NCBI GenBank assembly: GCA_044228685.1
Contig: JBGAUL010000016.1
Span: 1 to 64,000, forward strand
DNA: 64,000 nucleotides
DNA from: JBBATK01 sp044228685
Lineage (GTDB): Bacteria > Bacteroidota > Ignavibacteria > Kapaibacteriales > NICIL-2
Reading direction: 5' to 3'
A program made the position numbers and the translations under genes. Positions 34,232 through 42,443 of the stretch are shown piece by piece. A model generated the notes under the pieces. It was not told the DNA's origin. It ran no database searches and saw only the letters and a program-made list of their open reading frames with translations. The number at the start of each line of letters is the position of its first letter. The first letter of the stretch is position 1.

Positions 34232-35008
34232 ATGAATACCGCATCTCGACGACCCACTCTGCAGCGCACTGCACGAAATCTCCTGCGAAGAGCCGGATAC
34301 GACGTACAGCGCTTTGTCAGTACAGACTATGCATCTAGACCAGTAGAAAGACGAATTCAACTGCTGGAACATTATAATATCAACTTGGTTTTTGATATAG
34401 GCGCCAATATTGGGCAATACGCGTCAGACATTCGACGCATGGGATATCGTCATCGTATCGTATCCTTTGAGCCCTTGACCGATGCCTACCGTCAACTCCG
34501 CGAACGCGCCCTGGAAGATGATCTCTGGGAAACCGTACACTGCGCGCTTGGCGACGTCGATGGAATAACCGAAATCAATATAGCTGCCAACTCGCAGTCC
34601 AGCTCTATCCTGGGTATGATGCCGGCCCATACCGGTGCAGCTCCTGAGTCGCATTACATCGGTAAAGAAGACATCGTTATCAGCAGACTCAGTACAATCC
34701 TCGAGTCATTCAAAGACGAGAACGAGAGTCTGTTTGTCAAAATCGACGCTCAAGGCTACGAAGACAAAATCCTCGACGGCGCTTCTGAAGTCCTTAATCA
34801 CATCAGCGGTGTTCAACTCGAAGCATCTCTCGTTCAGCTGTACGAAGGCGAACTGCTTATCGAAGAAAGTATCGCAGCAATGCGTCAACGTGGCTTTACC
34901 TTGGTGTCAATCGAACCGGGATTTAGCGATGCAAGAAGCGGCAAGATGCTGCAAGCAGATTTGATCTTCTTCCGTGATGAATTAGTTAACTCTTCTCCCC
35001 TGCATTAG
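34232..35008 (+). CDS. FkbM family SAM-dependent methyltransferase
   Basis: A 258-residue methyltransferase. The SAM-binding motif is VFDIGANIGQYA, followed by IVSFEPL (motif II), LGDVDG, and the FkbM-specific FVKIDAQGYEDKILDGA. Family members O-methylate sugars or small-molecule hydroxyls. ATG 34232 was preferred to TTG 34220 (four residues longer). asnB starts 1 base after its stop, so the two are an operon. In surface-polysaccharide loci, FkbM and AsnB-like enzymes often occur together and decorate sugars. Confidence 0.92.
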   Translation: MNTASRRPTLQRTARNLLRRAGYDVQRFVSTDYASRPVERRIQLLEHYNINLVFDIGANIGQYASDIRRMGYRHRIVSFEPLTDAYRQLRERALEDDLWETVHCALGDVDGITEINIAANSQSSSILGMMPAHTGAAPESHYIGKEDIVISRLSTILESFKDENESLFVKIDAQGYEDKILDGASEVLNHISGVQLEASLVQLYEGELLIEESIAAMRQRGFTLVSIEPGFSDARSGKMLQADLIFFRDELVNSSPLH

Positions 35009-35009
35009 C

Positions 35010-36932
35010 ATGTGTGGAATCGTTGGCATCGTTCAGTATGGCAATCGTGACACAGTAAGTTTTGACGTACTGCACGACATGACCAAGACGCTCGTGCATC
35101 GCGGTCCGGACGAGGAAGGATACTATATCTCTCCCGACGGACGCTGCGGTCTCGGACATCGTCGCCTTGCCATCATCGATCTCAACGGCGGACAGCAACC
35201 CATGCACTCCGCAAACGGTCAGATGCACATCGCCTTCAACGGTGAGATCTACAACTTCAAAGAACTTCGCGCAGAGCTTGAATCGCGTGGCCGACGCTTT
35301 ACCTCACACTCCGATACCGAAGTCATCCTTCAACTCTTTGAAGAGTATGGTTCAAAAGCCTTTCTGAGACTGAACGGAATCTTCGCCGTTGCTATTTATG
35401 ATGAGCGCACTCAAACTTTGGTTGTCGCTCGTGATCGCTTCGGTGTCAAGCCTCTGTATTACGCGGATGTCGATGGATGCCTCATGGTAGCATCCGAAAT
35501 CAAAGCCATCCTCGCATCCGAGCTTGTATCGCGTGAAATCGATATCGCTGCTATTGATACATTTCTCGACTATCGCTTCAATCCTGCGCCGCAGACGCTC
35601 TTCAAGAATATTCGTAAGGTTCCTGCCGGACATGTGCTATCTATTCGTACAGGCGGACTGGTAAAAGTCATACCTCTTCCTGAAGAAGAAGTCTCTACAA
35701 ATCTCAGCATCAATGAGACGGATGCACGAGAAGAATACACACGTCTGCTGGAAGCGGCCATTGAGCGCCAGATGGTTTCTGATGTTCCGGTTGGTTTGCT
35801 GCTAAGCGGAGGCATAGACTCGGCTCTCATCGGCTCCATTATGACCCGTTCGCACTCCGATGTACAGTCATATAGTATTGGTTTTGAAGGCGAAGGTGAA
35901 TTCAACGAACTATCTGACGCCAGAGAAAGCGCTCGTATACTTGGTACTCGTCACAACGAGATGACCATTTCACGCGAAGACTACCTGCACTTCTTTGAAC
36001 GCTCATTTTACTACCTCGAAGAACCGGTCGCAATGAGCACCGTGCCGGCTATGTTTTACGTCTCACAACTTGCCGCACGTGATTTAAAAGTCGTGCTTGC
36101 AGGTCAAGGTGCTGACGAACCAATGGCTGGATATCCTCGCTACCGCGGCGAGAAGTTCATCAGCGACTACGGTTGGATTCTGAACAAACTTCCTGTCGAG
36201 ACGATTGCTCGGATTCTTCCTCGAAACGAAAAGGTCAAACGTCTGCTCTTTGCTGTCAAGCACAACAGCGATCAAGATCGATTTCATGCGATTCACACCA
36301 TCTTTCAACCTGAGCTAAAGAAGCGTTTGTTGAAGTCAGAGATGCACGACATGCTGCGCGATCAATCAAAACAGTTTGTCGAGAGACTGTATGAATACAC
36401 CGGCTCGTTGCACGACTCTTTGTCGAAGATGCTGTATATCGACACGCGATTGCAATTACCTGACAATCTGCTGCTCTTCAACGATAAGATGAGCATGGCA
36501 AACTCTCTTGAAATGCGTGTGCCTTTTCTCGATCATGAGTTGATCAGTTTTCTTGAATCTTTACCATCAACGCTCAAAATCAACGGTGGCGTGCAAAAGT
36601 ACCTGCACAAGAAAGCGGCTGAAAAACTCCTTCCGTCGGCAATCGTGCACCGCAAAAAGCGTGGCTTTGCGACACCGATCGATACTTGGCTGCAGCGTGA
36701 TTTGGTAAAACCAATGCAGCGCTTGTTTAACGAGCGTGATTCTGCAGTGCGACAGTACTTCAACATGCACACTATCAATCAGATGATTTTGTTGCATCAG
36801 ACACGACGTGAGAATTATCAACGTCATCTCTTTGCCTTGCTCAGTTTTGAACTCTGGCATCGCAACTTCTTCACCGAAGTTCGTCATCCTCTCCAAGCCG
36901 ATAGCGGCGTTTTTGCTCTGATGCAGAGCTAA
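35010..36932 (+). CDS. asnB: Glutamine-hydrolysing asparagine synthase family protein
   Basis: A 640-residue AsnB-type amidotransferase. The N-terminal nucleophile is Cys2 (MCGIVGIV), followed by the class II glutaminase domain (GHRRLAIIDLNGGQQPM, FNGEIYNFKELR). The synthetase domain has the PPi loop LLSGGIDSALIGS and VVLAGQGADEPMAGYPRY. The free N-terminal Cys fixes the start. It may make asparagine, or it may amidate a sugar uronic acid, as is common for AsnB proteins beside FkbM methyltransferases. The sequence alone does not decide. Confidence 0.93.
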   Translation: MCGIVGIVQYGNRDTVSFDVLHDMTKTLVHRGPDEEGYYISPDGRCGLGHRRLAIIDLNGGQQPMHSANGQMHIAFNGEIYNFKELRAELESRGRRFTSHSDTEVILQLFEEYGSKAFLRLNGIFAVAIYDERTQTLVVARDRFGVKPLYYADVDGCLMVASEIKAILASELVSREIDIAAIDTFLDYRFNPAPQTLFKNIRKVPAGHVLSIRTGGLVKVIPLPEEEVSTNLSINETDAREEYTRLLEAAIERQMVSDVPVGLLLSGGIDSALIGSIMTRSHSDVQSYSIGFEGEGEFNELSDARESARILGTRHNEMTISREDYLHFFERSFYYLEEPVAMSTVPAMFYVSQLAARDLKVVLAGQGADEPMAGYPRYRGEKFISDYGWILNKLPVETIARILPRNEKVKRLLFAVKHNSDQDRFHAIHTIFQPELKKRLLKSEMHDMLRDQSKQFVERLYEYTGSLHDSLSKMLYIDTRLQLPDNLLLFNDKMSMANSLEMRVPFLDHELISFLESLPSTLKINGGVQKYLHKKAAEKLLPSAIVHRKKRGFATPIDTWLQRDLVKPMQRLFNERDSAVRQYFNMHTINQMILLHQTRRENYQRHLFALLSFELWHRNFFTEVRHPLQADSGVFALMQS

Positions 36933-37034
36933 TGCATTTTTCAATAGCAGCTTTTCATCAATGAGCTATTGCTTCGATGTCGATTGACACCTAGTCGCTA
37001 TACTTGCATGTCTGAACTCTAACTCAGTTCCACA

Positions 37035-38609
37035 ATGCTCCACAATGTAGAAATCAAGCTCAGCCCACGCGAGGCTGCAGATCCGGATGTTGTCCGAAGA
37101 GAGTCACTGCGCGCAGCAGGACTCAAGAGCAGCGATCTCCTCACTCCTGTTCGAATCCAACGACGTTCCATTGACGCACGAAGTTCCAAGCCAAAGGTTG
37201 TTATGACGGTGGCTGTCTATCAAGATGAGACTCCGCCGAAAGAACTTGAGCTCTGGCGCAGTCTGCGCGAAGCTGACAAATCACGTCGCGTGATCATCAT
37301 CGGCGCCGGACCAGCCGGGTACTTCGCGGCACTTCAACTCTTGCGCTACGGAATTCAACCAATTATTCTTGATCGCGGGAAGGATGTGCGAAGCAGACGA
37401 CGAGATCTGCGCGCCATTCAACAAGAAGGCATTGTCAATCCTGACTCGAACTATTGCTTCGGCGAAGGCGGAGCCGGAGCCTATTCCGATGGCAAGCTGT
37501 ATACGCGCTCTTCCAAACGTGGCAACGTACAGGAAGTCTTGCGATGGCTAATAGAACACGGAGCAGATCCAGTCATCGGTATTGAAGCACATCCGCACAT
37601 TGGATCCAACAAGCTACCAAACGTAGTAGCTGCGATGCGACATCGCATCGAGAACTATGGTGGCGAGATTCATTTTGAACAACGAGTCGTTGATTTTATC
37701 ATCGATAAGAAAGTCGCCAAAGGCGTGCGAACGCTGAACGGCGACGAGTTCATGGCGGATGCTGTGGTGGTTGCGACCGGTCACTCTGCGCGCGACATTT
37801 ATGCCCTCTGTGATCAGCGAGGAGTACGAACAGAATTCAAAGCGTTTGCAATGGGTGTTCGTGTAGAGCATCCACAGGAGTTGATTGATGAGATTCAATA
37901 CAGACAACGTCCACGAGATCCCTTCCTCAGCGCTGCATCGTATCGCTTGGCAACTCAAGTTGATGGACGAGGCGTGTATTCGTTTTGCATGTGTCCTGGC
38001 GGACTGATCGTGCCGGCTGCAACAGCACCAGGTGAGACAGTAGTCAATGGCATGAGCATGAGCCGTCGCGATTCTCGATATGCGAATTCCGGTATCGTCG
38101 TGGAAATCCGTCGAGAAGATTTGGCAGCATATGCGCGATACGGCGAACAGTGCGGTCTTGAGTATCAACGTGCATTGGAAGCCATAGCTTTCAACGCCGG
38201 TGGAGACGCAACCCAACGAGTTGCTGCTCAAGGTCTGATTGATTTTTGTAATTCAAAAGAATCAAGCTCGCTCCCAAGTTGCAGCTACATACCGGGCACT
38301 CATTGCGCTTCTCTGCATTCAATTCTACCTTCGGCACTAAGTAAGCGGTTACAGCGAGCATTCAAAGACTTCGATCAGCAAATGCGAGGATTCTATACCA
38401 AGGATGCGTTGATTACGGGCGTTGAGTCGCGGACCTCAACACCACTAAAACTGCCGCGCAACAACGATGATTTACAGCATCCGGATTGTCGTGGCTTTTT
38501 CCCTTGTGGCGAAGGTGCCGGATACGCAGGCGGAATTGTATCGGCGGCAATGGATGGTCAGCGTGTTGCCGACGCAGCAGCAGTGTACCTTGGTGTTAAG
38601 CACTTTTAG
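37035..38609 (+). CDS. FAD-dependent dehydrogenase, COG2509 type
   Basis: A 524-residue uncharacterised flavoprotein. After about 85 N-terminal residues with a small alpha/beta domain, it carries the FAD Rossmann motif VIIIGAGPAGYFAALQL. The family blocks YCFGEGGAGAYSDGKLYTRS, HPHIGSNKLP, VVVATGHSARDIY and FCMCPGGLIVPAA are present. C-terminally FFPCGEGAGYAGGIVSAAMDG closes the FAD site. Substrate unknown; some relatives act on aromatic or isoprenoid compounds. It is followed 31 bases later by the SpoU methylase gene. Confidence 0.9.
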   Translation: MLHNVEIKLSPREAADPDVVRRESLRAAGLKSSDLLTPVRIQRRSIDARSSKPKVVMTVAVYQDETPPKELELWRSLREADKSRRVIIIGAGPAGYFAALQLLRYGIQPIILDRGKDVRSRRRDLRAIQQEGIVNPDSNYCFGEGGAGAYSDGKLYTRSSKRGNVQEVLRWLIEHGADPVIGIEAHPHIGSNKLPNVVAAMRHRIENYGGEIHFEQRVVDFIIDKKVAKGVRTLNGDEFMADAVVVATGHSARDIYALCDQRGVRTEFKAFAMGVRVEHPQELIDEIQYRQRPRDPFLSAASYRLATQVDGRGVYSFCMCPGGLIVPAATAPGETVVNGMSMSRRDSRYANSGIVVEIRREDLAAYARYGEQCGLEYQRALEAIAFNAGGDATQRVAAQGLIDFCNSKESSSLPSCSYIPGTHCASLHSILPSALSKRLQRAFKDFDQQMRGFYTKDALITGVESRTSTPLKLPRNNDDLQHPDCRGFFPCGEGAGYAGGIVSAAMDGQRVADAAAVYLGVKHF

Positions 38610-38640
38610 CGATTATCAATCAAGAACACAATTCACTATC

Positions 38641-39447
38641 ATGATTGAAATCACTTCTGCAGAAGACGAGAGAATACAACTCTTTCGCTCACTCAAGGAA
38701 CAATGGAATTCATCGCGAGTTGGTGTGCCGACTCCAACCCATTCGGCCTGTTTGGCTGAAGGAGAAAAACTCTGCGGCCACGCTCTCAAAAGCTCGTGGA
38801 AGAAGCTTGCCATGTTGGCGTTGCCCGCGCACTATGAACGACACGCAGACCTCATCCGATCGAGTGAATTGGCAGAAGAAGTTCAATTCACTTGCACTCG
38901 CGAAGTGTTTGAGAAGATTGTTGGTTTCTCAATGCGACAAGAATTCTTGATTCTGCTCGAGCCGCCACGGCCCGTGCCTTTAAAAGAACTCCAAGCTCCC
39001 ATTGTTGCGCTCAACGCGTTGTCAGACAGCGAGAACGTCGGCGCTATCATCCGCACGTGTCGAGCAATGGGTGTGTCGTCGCTGTTGATTGATCGCTCCT
39101 CAGCATCACCGTACTTACGTCGCGCTATGCGAGTCTCGATGGGTGGAATATTCGGCATGAAGGTGCATGTCTGCGACGACCTCGTCCTTGCGCTCGACGT
39201 TCTCCGCTCCGAACATGAATTGCGTGTTATTGCTTTAGAGCAACACGAAAGAGCGCAAGCACTTCCCTCGCTTCCCTACTCGGCAGAGCGCGTCTTGGTT
39301 TTTGGAAGTGAGGCGGAAGGAATTGATGCAAATGTGCTCGCCGCTTGCGACGACATCTATACGATTCCCATGGAATCCTCGGTTGATTCTCTCAATGTTG
39401 CTGCAACCGCCGCAATCGCTCTGTATGAGTTATCGCGCAAGACTTGA
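38641..39447 (+). CDS. SpoU/TrmH family RNA methyltransferase
   Basis: A 268-residue SPOUT 2'-O-methyltransferase of tRNA or rRNA. The three SPOUT motifs are visible: SDSENVGAIIRTCRAMG, VLVFGSEAEGID and IPMESSVDSLNVAATAAIAL (the trefoil-knot SAM site). An N-terminal substrate-binding domain of about 110 residues is present. The ATG at 38641 was chosen because an earlier in-frame codon would run into the upstream gene by more than 140 bases. The exact target nucleotide cannot be told. Confidence 0.92.
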   Translation: MIEITSAEDERIQLFRSLKEQWNSSRVGVPTPTHSACLAEGEKLCGHALKSSWKKLAMLALPAHYERHADLIRSSELAEEVQFTCTREVFEKIVGFSMRQEFLILLEPPRPVPLKELQAPIVALNALSDSENVGAIIRTCRAMGVSSLLIDRSSASPYLRRAMRVSMGGIFGMKVHVCDDLVLALDVLRSEHELRVIALEQHERAQALPSLPYSAERVLVFGSEAEGIDANVLAACDDIYTIPMESSVDSLNVAATAAIALYELSRKT

Positions 39448-39501
39448 GTTTGAGTCTTGTACTCGTCGTGAAAAATACCTTTCAAACTCTCTAGACTACT
39501 C

Positions 39502-40671
39502 TTAGCGAGCCAACCATTGTGTAGCCACCGATACCATCATAGCTGCCCCGTAACGGAAGGCTGATTCGTCCGGAGTGAAGCGTGCGTTGTGCAATCCTGG
39601 CATTGAGTTTTGACCTGGCGGACGCACACCTAGCATCCAAAAAGCAGCCGGCATTTTCTGGGCGTAGAAAGCAAAATCTTCTGCCCACATTTTGGGTTCA
39701 AAATCTAGCACTGCATCTGCAGGAACGATACCTGCAGCTACTTCGCGCACAAATTGAGTTGCCTCGCTATTGTTTACCAGTGGCGGATAACCGAGCACTG
39801 CTTTAAACTCACACTCAACGCCGTGTAAAGCACAGATCGCTTTGCTGTGTTCCTCGATCATTGCAAGTGCTTGCCAGCGCCATGCATCGCTAAACGAGCG
39901 AAGCGTTCCTTTTAACTCGACAACATCCGGTATGATATTGGTTGCAGATCCGCCGTGTATTGAGGTGACAGAGATAACGCCTGCATCCAACGGATTACGT
40001 TGGCGCGTGACGATTGTCTGCAAGTGTGTGATGAGTTCCGCTGCGGCAACGATCGGATCCTTGCCTTTGTGTGGTTGTGCTGCATGAGCACCGACTCCAC
40101 GGAGTGTCCAGTATAGTTCATCTGCGCTTGCCATCATGACGCCGGGAACAAATTCCAAGTTGCCGACACTTGCATCAGGGTTCACGTGCTGTCCGAAAAT
40201 CACTTCAGGCACGGGATCTTCGAGAGCACCTTCTCGAATCATGATTGACGCTCCACCCGGCGACTTTTCCTCGCCAGGCTGAAACAGCAGTTTCACTACA
40301 CCATTGAGTGTTGCTTCATGTTCCTTCAATACTTTGGCTGCGCCGAGCAACATGGCGGTGTGCGAATCGTGACCGCAGGCATGCATGACGCCGGGGTTCT
40401 GAGATGCGAACTCCAATCCTGTTTCCTCAACTATTGGTAATGCATCGATGTCAGCACGAAGAGCCACGCAACGTGATCCGCTTCCGATGTGCGCCACGAT
40501 GCCAGTTTCGGCTATGCGACGATGAAGAATTCCAAGTGCTGTCAATTCTGCGGAGATGTATGCAGAGGTTTGATACTCTTGAAACGAAAGTTCAGGGTTT
40601 TGGTGGATTGTGCGACGATGACGAATGATATCGGGCACAACATTTACAACACTTTGTTCGAGTGAATTCAT
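39502..40671 (-). CDS. M20 family amidohydrolase
   Basis: A 389-residue zinc-dependent amidohydrolase/carboxypeptidase of the M20D group (hippurate hydrolase, N-acyl-amino acid or N-acetyl-diaminopimelate deacetylase). Metal motifs: MHACGHDSHTAMLLGAA, LLFQPGEEKSPGGA, and the C-terminal PGLHNARFTPDESAF. The dimerisation domain lies at about 180-290. It starts 5 bases after dapF, which makes a role in the diaminopimelate/lysine branch attractive, but the family is broad and this is inference. Confidence 0.92.
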   Translation of the reverse strand: MNSLEQSVVNVVPDIIRHRRTIHQNPELSFQEYQTSAYISAELTALGILHRRIAETGIVAHIGSGSRCVALRADIDALPIVEETGLEFASQNPGVMHACGHDSHTAMLLGAAKVLKEHEATLNGVVKLLFQPGEEKSPGGASIMIREGALEDPVPEVIFGQHVNPDASVGNLEFVPGVMMASADELYWTLRGVGAHAAQPHKGKDPIVAAAELITHLQTIVTRQRNPLDAGVISVTSIHGGSATNIIPDVVELKGTLRSFSDAWRWQALAMIEEHSKAICALHGVECEFKAVLGYPPLVNNSEATQFVREVAAGIVPADAVLDFEPKMWAEDFAFYAQKMPAAFWMLGVRPPGQNSMPGLHNARFTPDESAFRYGAAMMVSVATQWLAR

Positions 40672-40676
40672 ATTGA

Positions 40677-41552
40677 TTAAACAGTGATAACAGCTAATTC
40701 CCGTCCCACGACTGTCGCGGGTCCGATAAGGTGCATTGCTTGCACCTTCGCCTCTGCATTCAATTCTAACTCGACGCGCAAGGGCATCGAGCTCGGAGGA
40801 ATAAGTTCAAGTACAGTCGGATGATCTGATAGCGCTCGATGTAATGACAATGCCGTAGCAAGAGCACCTGTGCCGCAAGCGCCGCTAATCGCTTCTACTC
40901 CACGCTCAAATGTTTTGAGGTCGAAGGATTTCTTAGAAAGATGATTCCACACATTGACATTTGTTCCGCGCTCAAACGACTCGTGATGACGTATTGTCTT
41001 GGCGTCACGTACAAAGTCTTGGCTGAGACCGGCCTGCTCACAACACTGCGCATAGGCTTGTTGTGAAAACACGAAGTGATCCGAACCAACATTGATGTAA
41101 TCGCCTATGATGTTCAAGCATACATCATCACGCATAAACTCGAGCTGCAGACTGTAGTTTTCAAACACCGGGCCGGCAAAGTCAACACGAACCTCGTGTA
41201 TGGCAACGCTTCCACTGTAAGGGGAACCAGCCATGTGGAATCGAAACAATGGAGCACCTTGACTAACAAAGCCTCTGTCAAGAGCGAAACGAAGAGCACA
41301 GCGCGCGCCATTTCCGCACATCATTGAACTTGATCCGTCGGGATTGTAGAAGTCAACGCGGAAGTCTTCATCATCGCCTTCCTTTTCACGAACCACTAGT
41401 AGTCCTTCGGAACCATGCTCGAAGATGGGATTTGCCGAACATAATACAGGAGCAAGCATCGAGGCGCGTTCCGGACTCAGCTGAGCCATGCGTCCGTCAA
41501 CAACCGTAAAGAGATTGCCTGCACCGGACATATATGTGAGCTCAAGTAACAT
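40677..41552 (-). CDS. dapF: Diaminopimelate epimerase
   Basis: Interconverts LL- and meso-diaminopimelate for lysine and peptidoglycan. 291 residues. The two catalytic cysteines are Cys79 (SSMMCGNGARCALRF) and Cys225 (SGACGTGALA). The N-terminus LTYMSGAGNLFTVVDGR matches the family pattern K.hG.GN.F...D with Ser in place of the usual His. The middle gene of the suhB-dapF-M20 operon, 29 bases after the phosphatase. Confidence 0.95.
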   Translation of the reverse strand: MLLELTYMSGAGNLFTVVDGRMAQLSPERASMLAPVLCSANPIFEHGSEGLLVVREKEGDDEDFRVDFYNPDGSSSMMCGNGARCALRFALDRGFVSQGAPLFRFHMAGSPYSGSVAIHEVRVDFAGPVFENYSLQLEFMRDDVCLNIIGDYINVGSDHFVFSQQAYAQCCEQAGLSQDFVRDAKTIRHHESFERGTNVNVWNHLSKKSFDLKTFERGVEAISGACGTGALATALSLHRALSDHPTVLELIPPSSMPLRVELELNAEAKVQAMHLIGPATVVGRELAVITV

Positions 41553-41581
41553 TGTCGTTCAAATCTTCTTTGGAATTTCTT

Positions 41582-42379
41582 TTAAGAGCGACGATTAAGG
41601 AACTCAACAAACTCACGGTGGATTTTGCCGTTGGTTGTGAGAATGGTTCGATCGTTCATGCTAAACACTTCGCCATCAAAACGACTGACCTGACCGCCCG
41701 CCTCTTCCACGAGTAGTAAACCAGCTGCCACATCCCAAGGCTGCAGAGCGCTTTCCCAGAACCCGTCAAAACGACCGCAAGCAACGTAAGCCAGATCAAC
41801 AGCCGCTGAACCCAATCGACGAATTGGAACTCCCATGTTGACCAAGGCGCAGAAATGTTCTAAAGTATGTTCGGCGTTGTCGGCAGCGTTGTATGGAAAG
41901 CCGGTGACGAGTATTGACTCCTTCAGCGTCATACTTTGTGAAACGTGAATGGCTTTGCCGTTGCAGGTAGCACCTTGGCCACGCACGGCAACGAAGAGCT
42001 CGTCGGTTATTGGTTGATAAACAACGCCGACGATGACCTGCGACTTGTATTCCAGTCCGATGCTCACCGAAAAAATGGGTATACCGTGGGCAAAATTGAC
42101 GGTTCCGTCGAGTGGATCGATGATCCATCTATATTCCGACGCATCGACTGAGACCCCGCTCTCCTCTGCTAGGAATTGATGACTTGGGAAGCAGGACGAT
42201 ATGTAATCAATAATCGAGCGCTCGGAAGCGACATCGAATTGCGTTACGAGATTGTGTATGCCGTCCTTGTATTTCAGCTCTTTTTGACGCGAAAACCCAT
42301 CTTTTACGATAGATCCTGCTACAACGGCAGCCTGTACAGCGACGTCACGAAATTCTTGAAGTTGAGATAGCGTATGCAT
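41582..42379 (-). CDS. Inositol monophosphatase family protein (SuhB-like)
   Basis: A 265-residue Mg-dependent, Li-sensitive phosphatase. Metal-binding motifs: FLAEESG, WIIDPLDGTVNFAHGIP and the C-terminal QPWDVAAGLLLVEEAGG. Substrates in bacteria include inositol phosphates and other sugar or nucleotide phosphates; SuhB also acts in rRNA antitermination. It is the first gene of a minus-strand operon with dapF and the M20 hydrolase. A -7 element candidate lies 20-27 bases before the start. Confidence 0.93.
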   Translation of the reverse strand: MHTLSQLQEFRDVAVQAAVVAGSIVKDGFSRQKELKYKDGIHNLVTQFDVASERSIIDYISSCFPSHQFLAEESGVSVDASEYRWIIDPLDGTVNFAHGIPIFSVSIGLEYKSQVIVGVVYQPITDELFVAVRGQGATCNGKAIHVSQSMTLKESILVTGFPYNAADNAEHTLEHFCALVNMGVPIRRLGSAAVDLAYVACGRFDGFWESALQPWDVAAGLLLVEEAGGQVSRFDGEVFSMNDRTILTTNGKIHREFVEFLNRRS

Positions 42380-42398
42380 AGGCGAATTGAGGTGATCG

Positions 42399-42406
42399 CA
42401 AAATTA
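42399..42406 (-). promoter_or_regulatory. Possible -7 promoter element of the suhB-dapF-M20 operon
   Basis: TAATTTTG on the minus strand fits TAnnTTTG exactly and lies 20 bases before the start codon. No TTTG occurs at the expected -33 distance. Confidence 0.35.
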
Positions 42407-42443
42407 CAACCTGGACATCCCATCAGGTATTGAGTCTCAAAAT

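Noticed and set aside
36942..36971. CAATAGC/GCTATTG hairpin after asnB as a terminator
   Set aside because: The stem is 7 bp with a 16-base loop and no T-tract; support is too weak.
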